64,000 nt of DNA, from positions 18,214,856 to 18,278,855 of the forward strand of contig NC_035170.2 of assembly GCF_001659605.2 (NCBI RefSeq). Reading direction: 5' to 3'. Origin of the DNA: Manihot esculenta. Lineage: Eukaryota; Streptophyta; Magnoliopsida; Malpighiales; Euphorbiaceae. Below are positions 12,589 to 22,296 of the stretch, piece by piece (position 1 is the first letter of the stretch; every line of letters begins with the position of its first letter). Both the position numbers and the translations under genes were made by a program. Under the pieces are notes generated by a model, which searched no databases, was not told the DNA's origin, and worked only from the letters and a program-made list of their open reading frames with translations.

Positions 12589-12964
12589 TAGGGTGAGCAT
12601 TCGGTCGGTTCGGTTCAAAACCGAACCAAACCGAAATAACCGAAAACCAAATTGAATAACTTTATAAAAACCGAACCGAACTGAATAAGAGTGATAACCA
12701 AATCGAACCGAACCGATCTGATTCGGTTCGATTAGATCGGTTCAATCGGTTAAACCGATTTTTAACCTTTTCTTTGTTTTTTTTTTTGAAATGGGATTTT
12801 TAAGTTCAGTTATCTCGATTTCGAACCGATCTGATTCGATTCGATCGGTTCAAGTCACACAACAGCACACGACAGCAGCGACATGCGACGGCCAACGCGG
12901 TGCCAACGATTGCATGGAGAGAGAGACTAGAGAGCGACGGAGGAATGAGTCGGCGTCGCTGGGT

Positions 12965-13021
12965 CACGCAGCCGGAGGAATGAGGCAAGGAGGAGTCGGG
13001 TCGCTGGGTCACGCAGCCGCA
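12965..13021 (+). repeat. 57-bp direct repeat, left copy
   Basis: Repeated at 13447-13503 with one mismatch (CCGG versus CTGG). Together the copies flank a 425-bp block with different composition. The unit itself contains CACGCAGC near both ends. Confidence 0.92.
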
Positions 13022-13446
13022 GGAGGAGTCGGCGACTAAGGTCAGAATGCATCTGTAGCCGTTGCAGTAAACAAACGGAGGTAGGAGGAGGACAAGATCT
13101 TTCAAAAAATTAGAGTGGGGCATTTCGAGGGCACTGAAAGGCAAATGCGCTTCCCACAGGTATCACCGTTAGCGGGCTACACTGCCTCCTTCGACTGGAG
13201 GTCAGCGGCCAAATAGATAGTCCTTAAGGGGATCTCTTACTTCATTAGAACGGGAACTGACACAGGATATATCCCTGGTTGAACGGCGAGCCGTTGATCC
13301 ACCAGCCATCTAGATCCCACCCGATCGCAGTGGAAAGGTTTCAGTCAGTTAGCTCAATCATAAATAGATAAATCGACGAGTGGAATAGAAAGAAGATTCT
13401 CCACCGATGAAATGAGGATATAGCAAATCAGATCATACAAGGAGGA
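13022..13446. other. 425-bp foreign-looking block between 57-bp direct repeats
   Basis: The block is near-balanced in base composition, contains none of the CGGTT motifs of the host hAT element and has no counterpart in copy B. No coding frame is recognised. Texture and base composition resemble plant mitochondrial intergenic DNA, but I cannot name a gene. It may be filler DNA captured during double-strand break repair, with the 57-bp repeats as duplicated break ends. Confidence 0.4.
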
Positions 13447-13503
13447 CACGCAGCTGGAGGAATGAGGCAAGGAGGAGTCGGGTCGCTGGGTCACGCAGCC
13501 GCA
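13447..13503 (+). repeat. 57-bp direct repeat, right copy
   Basis: Partner of the repeat at 12965-13021, one mismatch over 57 positions, 482 bp apart start to start. Confidence 0.92.
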
Positions 13504-13919
13504 ACGTACAAGCCGATTTACCCGAAGATGGTCAATCAGTCAATCTCGCCGGGAAGAGAGTGGAGGTTGGACGGTGAAAGCGCCGCTGGAAGTGGTGGAT
13601 GGAGGCACAGGCGGCGTGGAATTTGGAAGGGGGACAGCGTGAGACTCTGTGTGGGATGTGGCAGACGAGAACGAGAGGAGATGACTTTTAGATCTAGGGC
13701 AAATAAAGGAACTACTGAAAACGACGTAGTATTGCTGATTTCGGTTCGGTTCGGTTTAATCGAAATTTTTGGATCCAAAACTGAATCGAACCGAAATCAC
13801 CAATTTTTTTAAAAATTAAACCCGAACCGAACCGAATAAAAAATAAAACCGAACCAAATTTTCGAAATTAATCGGTTTGGTCTGTTATTTCGGTTTAAAC
13901 TGAATTCTGCTCACCCCTA

Positions 13920-16129
13920 GTCGGGCGCCTAACGGCCTCTCCACTACAGTGACGTCTGTCTCTGTCAGCAGGCCCATACCATAAATTGTCATACCTATAT
14001 CAGGCGGCCATTTAATTTTCTCCAGTGCGCATGTGAATAGGGCTGCGAAAGGACGGGGCTTGCTCATTTCTCCCATGTCTCCTTCTTGGGCCGGCCGCTT
14101 TCTTACTGGGCTTGGACTCGCAGATGACCCAACCTATCTTCCAGGCTAAATCTCGGGTTGGAAGTCACTGGGCAAGCCTGACTAAGGGCGTTCCGAATTC
14201 AAGACCTGATCTACTTTTGTGGGTCCTGATTCATCTCAAAGGGAGTGCAAGGGCCGACGGTTATCACAAGTTATTCGTATTTATATTTTTTTCTGTTCCA
14301 ATATCAACAAAATATAAAATTTTAAGGGTTAGAAGCATTTATTTCATAATGTATTATGGGAATAAAAAATAATGAGATTTTGAATTTAAGGTCTAAAAAA
14401 CCAGTTAAAATAAATTTAATTTTATGATAAATTAAACCATCATCTTCTTCTAACTTTTAAAGAATGAATAAATAAATAAATAGTGAATCATCATTAAAAA
14501 ATTTGCTTAATATTAAGATAATAGGAAAAGGAAATATTAATTAATTATAGTGTGTTACACTGCTTATCGAAAAGAAATATAAAAATTATTCATTTCATTT
14601 CATACTTTGTTGACTTTATTTTTTTATACATATTAAAAAATAATTTTTTTATTAATTTTTTAATAATATTAATTTTTTAATAATATTTATTTTACAAATA
14701 TTAAATATTAAAAAATATTTTTAAAAATAAAATAAAATAAAATTATAATAGTAAATTTATATATTATTATAGTTTAAAAAAAGGTTTAACAATTTTTTTC
14801 CTTTTTTAGCAAGGGGAGACATTGCTTCCTCACTTCAAACCGAAAAATAAAAATTAGATTTAAAAATAGAAAAAAAATCACCTTAATTTTTTATAATTAA
14901 ATTTTTTTTGTTAAAAAAAATATCTTTTATTTTTTATTAATATATTTTTTTTCTAAAAAGAAAATGGGAAATTGTTCAAAGCAATTAGTTAACTTTTTTT
15001 TTTCTTCCTTTCTCTCAAATTTCAATTCATACAAAGAGTTTTTGGTAAGTTTACAACTATTGTTCTTAGGTTATATGCTTTATTGTATATTTGAGGTGTA
15101 TTTCCTTCAAAAAAAAATATTTAAATATAATTTATTATGAATTCAAAATATAAATATGTGAATTTTATATATTATTAAATAAAACTTGAGTAATGATACA
15201 ATTATTAATGCAAATGACGATAATGACCCATGATACAGACTCAATAATTCCCTTATCTAAAATTATTTAAAAAATTAGAGAAAAGCTAATGTGGTGCACA
15301 ATTTGGCCACCCAAAATGGGAATAAATGCTTCTGACTATGCCTGTGGGCTGTGGTGGCCACTCATACTAAGTGCTATTCCACACCAAACCACTATGGAGC
15401 CAATGCAATGTATCAACTTCAATTATTTTTTAAATAAATATGTCCAAACATGGCTTTCCACCAATCACACGCTGCCTGTTGCTTTATAACAAACTACTTT
15501 CACATACATATGAGTTATGTTGAGGATAAGGCATGATGCTAATAATTGTTGTTGTAATGTAATAACTCAGTTTAAATTAATTTAAATAATTATTTTATTT
15601 ATTTTTTATTTAAGTAATTTTCAAGCTAATTAATATATTATCATTCTCCTACTTATACATTGTCAACGTGGGAAATCTTTTCACGTCACATTTGTATTTA
15701 ATAAACTACATCTATTATATATTATATTATTGATTGATTATTGAGATATATTATAAAATATATATATAAACAATACAACTAATATAATTATTTCTGTAAT
15801 ATTTTTATTTATTTATTTTATAGTTATAAATAATTTTATTGATATATTAAAATTCATTTGCATATAAAAATTTTATAATTCATAAATACTAAAATGATAA
15901 TAAGGTTTAAATAAAAAATAAAATTGGATTTTATTGAAAATGCAGTTGAGAAAGCACTTATTAGCTATTAGTCGTCTCCTCAAACTGAAGAGATAAATTA
16001 ATTGTTGAGAGCTTATCAAATGTTAGCTAAATAAAAGAGTAAATTAAACATATTGAACGTATATCATTTAAGATACTATGTATTTATAAAATTAGTTTGA
16101 TGTCTAATAATAATACGACAATAAATAAG

Positions 16130-16167
<38 letters not shown>

Positions 16168-16236
16168 CACATTTAACGTATTTTAGAGATAAAATTGAAA
16201 ATAATTGATTAACATGTTTTAATCATATCTGATGAT
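13920..16236. other. Intergenic DNA, no gene recognised
   Basis: The first 370 bp (13920-14290) are relatively GC-rich and look like worn transposon sequence without an identifiable domain. From 14290 on, the sequence is AT-rich with long A and T runs. A TA microsatellite fills 16132-16160. Short open frames here show no family signature. Confidence 0.5.
16132..16160. repeat. (TA)n microsatellite
   Basis: About 14 uninterrupted TA units, 80 bp before the 5' LTR of the copia element. Confidence 0.9.
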
Positions 16237-16241
16237 CTAAG

Positions 16242-17697
16242 TGTTGGTGTATTTGCCCTAAACCATTATCTTAGATCTTTTTATATGTCAATTTGGTTAT
16301 TAATAAAAGATGTTTTATTATCATTATTATTAGTTTGCATGTTACATACTAATGATTAACATTCCTGATTACTTATTATTATGGTGATTATAAAAAAATA
16401 TGACTAGTATGATTATTGATTGATAATCATGAGATAATTATATATATGTTGATATAATTCAATAATCATAGATATTTGTTAGAGAACAAAGTATTGGATG
16501 AACCACATTGAGATCACTACATGGATTATTATCATAAGTAAATCTCAAGATAGTTACGTTTTAATCTTTTGACTTGAGATTGTTATAGTTTCCAACATAA
16601 GGACTGTTATGTTTTGACATAACTAAACATTGTCTTTAATCGAATAATCATAAAGGTTCTGATTGAGCATAATAGAAATTATGTAGAGGATATTAAACAA
16701 TCAAGATAGAATTTGTCCCTCTCTTTAAGAGAGATATCTTCTGGGCCCCTCGATAAATGAGACTGAGAAATGCATGGCCATGCTCAAATGAATTGATAGT
16801 GTGATCAATATCATTTGGTTTTATCAGTCTACTTAGAGATCGAGAAATCACAAGTTTGAACATTATAAGTTTGACATTAACCATGACTTATGTTCAAACT
16901 AGATATCGTGTGACAAAGGGATTAATTCGTGTTCTATTTATTAGGTTTTATTGGACTATCGATTCTCATATTAATTGAGTAGTCATAATGTCTTGCTAGA
17001 GGCTGCTTATGATTTATGGGTCTTGTGGGACAAGACCTATTGCCAATTAATGTGAGCTTATTGGGTCACACACAAAAGAACGTCGTTGATGTGCTATGTC
17101 ATATTAATGGGCTAAAAGCCCATTAGTATAATTAATAATAATAAAGATGTTATTATTATTAATATTAATTATTTGTTACTATAAGATAATAATATTTAAA
17201 AGATCCGCAGTCTATCTGTAACTATTACAGATAAAGGATTTTTCCGTTTTTCTTTTTGAAAAAGGACTTATCACATAGATATTTGAGTATCTGCGAAATT
17301 GTGATAGTTGGTTATGAACACAACTCTTTTACGAAAAAAAGTATGAAAAAACAAAAAGACTGAAAAACGAACAAAACTCCTTTTGCGAATTGCGGGAGTA
17401 AGATTTTTTTTTAGTGATCATTTTTCTAGGCTGCAGATTGGGAGCACATAACTTATCCATCCTTTGAGAGAGCTAACACTCCAGACAGAAACGTTCTTGT
17501 GGATACTATTGAGGGTGTTCGTTTCAGAAACAGCACCATCAGTCCGGAACTGTATCTTCTCATCGAGTCTAACAGGTTAGTCTCTTATCATTCCTTTCAA
17601 AATAAACGAAGCACTTAGATCCTGGAAGGGAAACATAGATTTTTTATTATTTTTCGCTGCATCTTTTGGGTTGCAGTAATCTTTGGGTTTCCTAACA
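16242..17697 (+). repeat. 5' LTR of the copia element
   Basis: Starts TGTTGGTGTATTTGCC and ends CCTAACA, so it has canonical TG...CA ends. Length 1,456 bp. It matches the 3' LTR throughout except for scattered substitutions and a 131-bp tandem duplication found only in the 3' copy. Confidence 0.92.
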
Positions 17698-17698
17698 G

Positions 17699-17710
17699 TG
17701 GTATCAGAGC
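17699..17710 (+). other. Primer-binding site (initiator tRNA-Met type)
   Basis: TGGTATCAGAGC one base after the 5' LTR, the standard plant copia primer-binding site complementary to the 3' end of initiator tRNA-Met. It marks where minus-strand cDNA synthesis begins. Confidence 0.9.
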
Positions 17711-19241
17711 TAACCTGTGCTTTTCGTTTAAGTCGAATATGCCATGATTGATGTGCTATATGTATATATGTTTATTCGAATGGTATGAAAATTAAACTGT
17801 ATAGTTCGTTTTACATATGATGTTAAAAACAACAGATTTATATGTGATATGAATCCATGTTATCTGTAAGTTTTATGTAAAAATTGTTTTCACACAGTAT
17901 ACACACGTTTTTCTGTTAATTGGATTAATAAGACATTTTTTTATTATAAGTGTTAATGTGATTAACAGGTTATTCGATTAAGGGTTTCAGAAAGATGTTA
18001 ATGGTGATTAACACACATTTGTTACTATTGTTTGTTAATATAATTAATAAACAATGGTATCGTTTTCTGTATAGTCAATGATTGTTTGATATGATCAAAC
18101 AATTACTGATCAGATCAGTAAAATTATTTTGACTGATATGCAGAATAAGGGAATTTAGGCATATTATTGTTAATGCGATTAATGGTTCTGTTTAGTGGGA
18201 CCGCCATGTGCGTAGGGCCTTAGATATCGTTCCTGCAACAAATAAACTTTAAGCTAATAAGTTTATAACATGTTTGTATGAAATATGTTGTGATTATGTG
18301 AATTCTTGGCATGATGCATAGCATGGCCTTATTAACCTATGAGATTGGGTTTTTATATGGGATGTAATTTTTAAATATGGCCTGCGTGTCATTTATTTTA
18401 ATGTAATAGTCTAGGTTTTCTTTTATTTTGTAAATGGAGATCCACAAGATGGAGGAGAGAAGACTCGTGCTTTCATGGTGATGGTGGAGTTGCCTCTAAT
18501 GACGAGTAGATTTCATGGTGTGGACAAGTAAGCTCAAGATATAAAGATATGTTCCATTGCAACTAATGTAACAAGATTACATCTAGGTTGCCCCTTATGA
18601 TCTTTATATTGGCTTATGAAGGTCATTTTAGATTTTGGTCATGCTATGTCATGTTTACATATTTTGTCATATATTAGTATGTGATGCTATGCATGATAGT
18701 CTATATATAGAAGCATATAGGATGCTATAATATATAAATGTAAGACAACATAATTAAAATTGAAAGTTGAACCCTCACTATAAATTTTAAGTTTTAATGC
18801 CACCCATATTAATGCCTATCAAAACTAAGATCACCAAAATGCAGGTTTTGCCAAAGCAAGGTACTTAAGTTATATTAGTAAGATAGAATGAGTAATAGTT
18901 GCTCATTTATTTAATTTTGATTGGACTTAATTACGCAATCAAAATGGTTTTAGGTCTAAGGCATTAGATGGGATAAAACATGCATTTGACATATGATGTC
19001 AATACCTCATAATCTAAGAGTTACAATAGATGTAATTAGTAAGGAGTTACCTACCTAAATAACTTAATTCTAAGCGTCATGCCAAAACTGACTTGGAATT
19101 AGGTGAAATATGGATCTTAGCCCACTAAAATATTATTATTGTAATAATTCATTTTTGTTGAGGGTTGTATTTTAGTGGGAGATTATTCACTTCAATATTA
19201 ATTTACTAAATTGATTATATTTGCATATTTTGTAGATCATT
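17711..19241 (+). other. Untranslated leader of the copia element
   Basis: About 1.5 kb of AT-rich non-coding sequence between the primer-binding site and the gag start. No open frame of note; long leaders are common in plant copia elements. Confidence 0.6.
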
Positions 19242-19453
19242 ATGGCTGCTAATAATAATTCTACTTTATCACTGCAATCCATCCTTGAGAAGGATAAACT
19301 GAAAGAAAATGGGACTAATTTTGTTGATTGGTTTAGAAACTTGAGAATTGTTCTCAAGTAAGAGAAAAAGTCCTATGTGCTTGATGAAGCTATCCCTGAA
19401 CTACCTCCTGCTGATGCTACTAATGCTGTTAAGCACAAACATAAGAAGCATAT
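19242..19453 (+). pseudogene. Copia gag, N-terminal part (split by nested element)
   Basis: The ATG at 19242 opens a gag-like start (MAANNNSTLSLQSIL, then NFVDWFRNLRIVL) that hits an in-frame stop after about 38 codons. Similarity continues to 19453, where the nested gypsy derivative is inserted. Gag resumes after 26430. Gag would form the virus-like particle that packages element RNA. Confidence 0.8.
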
Positions 19454-20885
19454 TGATAAGCGGTAGTCGAATCCGTAAAAAATAACCTATTATTAATCAA
19501 CAAATAAATTTGCAGATAGTGGCAATAGGGTCGAACCACAGGGAATTGACACCAAGTATCTTCCTAATAATGACTAAGGCAAGTAAAAACGAATAAGTAA
19601 AAGAGGGGGGTTTGTTTTGATGAGTTAAAAGCTAAAAGCAAAAGAGAACAATAATTTAAATAAGTGAGAATATCAATGGGAAAGAGATTCTAGCTGAAGT
19701 GTGAGCCTAATTCAGTTTGTTCAGAATTGATCATTGATTATTAAAGACTCCTATTTGATTTCAATAAATCAGTTTTGGTTGTGGAAGACGCTTCTCACAA
19801 TCCAAATTCCTCCTTAGTTCTAGTTTGATTAGGAAACGTTCGCTAATCAAACACTGATCAACAAGTTGCCAAGGAACGTCCTTGGGGCATTTAGCATCGA
19901 ACAACCGTTGATCGCATTAAGACTTAGAGAAACCCAATTCTATCCTTGCCAACCGCGTGGTCAAGGCTAGGTTATGCAACTGATTATATTTATGTTCAAA
20001 CAATTTAAGCAATTACGGACCTAAATCATTCAAACAATTTATCACTTAAGCAATTTAAAAGCAATGGGCCCTTATTGATTCTAAAAGCAAAGTAATAATT
20101 ATGGAAAAGATCAAATTGCATAAATATTGAAACAAGCAAGAGTTCAACAATGGAGTATTAAACCTCCCAATTCATCACAAATCTGAATATTCTCAACTTC
20201 AACTAGAAAATAATGAATTTAGCCACTCATGGTGACTAAAATACAAAAATAAAGAAGAAAAGAAAGAAGGAAAGTTTCTGCTGTGTTGCTGGAGAATTTC
20301 CGAGGATGGCAGATGCTGAAAGAGATCCTTTGCTGGTTTGGAGGTTGCCCTTTTATAGTTGGAGAATCTTATCCATCTAGGGTTTTGAAATCCCTTCTTG
20401 ACTTGGTCTTTGATTCCTCTTTGGATATGGATTTTAATTGTAAAAGGAATTCCTTAGGTGAGAAATTGTCTCGTGGCTCCTGGAATTATGTTGGTAGTGA
20501 TTGAGTTAGATTTGGACTTCTGATAATTCGAATTTCTAATTTCTACACTTTTCCCGCTCTGCTGTCAACTTCTGCTATCAAGGTGATTTGGGCAGTTTCT
20601 GCGAGTGATTTGGGCAAATCACTTGCCCAATCTGCCCCAATCGCTTTCTGGGATTCAGTCCAGTTTCTGTCTCTGTCTCTGCGAGTGATTTGGCTAGTTC
20701 CTATGAGTGATTTGGCCAAATCACTCAGACCCAATCACTTTTCCAGCTTTTTCTTCACTTTTTCTCCAACTTTCCAATTTCTTCATTTTCTGCAAAAACA
20801 TGACAAAAGCACAAATTAAGCTAGAAAAATGTGTAAACAAACAGTAATAAATATAATAAAAATGTGGCTAAATTATGCTTGATCA
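19454..20885 (-). repeat. 3' LTR of the nested gypsy derivative
   Basis: In plus-strand view it runs TGATAAGCGG...TTGATCA. On the element's own strand it begins TGATCAAGC and ends CTTATCA. Contains the GATTTGGGCA motif cluster at about 20583-20730. Confidence 0.92.
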
Positions 20886-20900
20886 AATACCCCCACACCT
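20886..20900 (-). other. Polypurine tract next to the 3' LTR
   Basis: On the minus strand AGGTGTGGGGGTATT directly precedes the LTR. This is the plus-strand primer position expected for an LTR retrotransposon. A nearly identical tract occurs again about 880 bp upstream, at about 21768-21784. Confidence 0.8.
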
Positions 20901-21915
20901 AGCTTTTTGCAAGCAATAAATAACTTAGTAAATCAAGCCCCTTTTTCTTTTGAGCCTAAGTACCACTTAATCAGCCCCCCCTAGACTCCTAAATTGAAGT
21001 ATCACAGTATAGAGTACATGCACCAAGGTTGTTTCTTCTTTTCCTTGTTTCCCCTCACCTACCATGGTCAAGAAAAAGGTTTTTGATTTAATCATGCTTA
21101 TTCTCTTTATATGAGCTCAATGCAACCTCTAAGAGTGACTTGCCCTTCTTTGAGTGTTTTATTTTATTTTATTCAGCAGCACTTTTTATTCTTGCTTGAA
21201 AAAAGTCACTAACCTTTTTACGCGAAGGTGCATAGTGGTGATACCCACCCCCGGTTACTCAATCAGTCACTTGTTCAAGTGGCTACTAGCTCTGTTCATA
21301 GCTTATTTGGCCATTGGAACAATTTTTATGATTTGTGCTTTGTGCTGGTTTTTTTTTTTTCTTTTCTTTTCATAACAGTTTGGGCAAATCAGCTCTCAGG
21401 GGGCTACACCAACTTTTTATTTGCATGTATTTATATTTTTATTTCCCTTGATCACAACAAGTTTAAGGATTCAATTCAAGAAAAGAACTCCCTAAGTGAA
21501 GGTATTAAACTGTGAATGATTCAATTTAGGCTTAAAGGGGTGGAAAATCAATGGGGTCATGAGATAGGAAGCTCTTTTAACTTTGTTATCTATACTGAGT
21601 AGGGCAAAAGCTAAGTCAAAATTCTGTGTGTGTGTGTGAAAAAAAATGTGTGAAAGAAGAAAAAATTTTGGTGTGTGTTTATGGGGCAAAAAGATGCAAA
21701 ATGAAACAAAAAAGAAAGCAAAAATATAATGTAATCAATGCAAAAATATAACCTAGCAGTAAATAAAATACCCCCACACCTATTCCAAACATTGTCCTCA
21801 ATGTTTAAATATAAATATGAAAAAAAAATTAATAAGGAGAAGGAAAGGGACTGCCTGGGATGTGGGTGATTTGAGCAGGTGATTTGGGCAAATCACCCAG
21901 CCAAATCACTGGTTG
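20901..21915 (-). other. Non-coding 3' tail of the nested element, with a second polypurine tract
   Basis: No coding similarity. At about 21768-21815 the minus strand reads TTGAGGACAATGTTTGG and then GGTGTGGGGGTATTTT, a conserved terminal pattern in Tat/Athila-type elements that normally occurs once just before the 3' LTR. A cluster of the GATTTGGGCA motif is at about 21862-21908. Confidence 0.6.
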
Positions 21916-22296
21916 TCATGGTCTGTGGGCAGAAAGTGTTGAACCAGTAGCTGCAACATGCTTTCCATGTGCTGCATTCTGTCTTGAGCCTCCACCGAAT
22001 GGTCTTGAGGTGCCTTTTATGTCCTCCAAGGTCCACCCAATTGCTTTCTTGTGCTTTCTCAACACATCAAGGAGCTTTTCCTCTTCTTCTTGGCTGAGCT
22101 GGTTGGAAATAATTACTGGAAGTGTATTTTCAGCCCCCAAGTAGGCATATTTGAGGTGATCTGGCAGGGGCTTCAGACCTGGTGCACTTTCTGTCTTTGT
22201 CTCAACCTGCTGTCTGCTGGTTGATTGGGGCAGATTTCCTGTTGATTTGGGCAAATCATCCGGTGATCTGGGCAAATCTCCTTCTGTCATGTCTGT
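21916..22296 (-). pseudogene. Remnant linking protease to deleted reverse transcriptase
   Basis: In the same frame as the gag-protease frame and separated from it by one stop codon. It encodes the connector before RT in this gypsy group (LPDHLKYAYLG, ending in HKKAIGWTLEDIKG) and then turns into unrelated sequence where RT should begin. This is the upstream breakpoint of the deletion that removed RT, RNase H and integrase. Its N-terminal part carries repeated DLPKS-type peptides. Confidence 0.75.

Larger units (their letters stand above)
12589..13919 (-). mobile_element. Non-autonomous hAT-like element, copy A
   Basis: The ends are TAGGGTGAGCA (left) and TGCTCACCCCTA (right, inverted). Flanking octamers GTCTGGGG and GTCGGGCG agree at 6 of 8 bases, consistent with a worn 8-bp hAT target duplication. 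Both subterminal regions are dense arrays of CGGTT/AACCG in both orientations (about 12598-12760 and 13735-13905), resembling clustered transposase-binding motifs of hAT elements. No transposase frame is present. It matches the element at 46435-47511 in reverse orientation, including a segment with ACGTCGTTTT next to the subterminal array. The core has been enlarged by a 425-bp block (13022-13446). It sits about 0.5 kb upstream of the transporter start codon. Confidence 0.75.

Noticed and set aside
12806..13144. 112-codon minus-strand frame in hAT-like copy A
   Set aside because: It crosses the CGGTT array, the 57-bp repeat and the inserted block, and shows no family signature.
15289..15489. 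66-codon plus-strand frame in the spacer before the copia element
   Set aside because: No homology recognised, no splice or promoter context, and length expected by chance.
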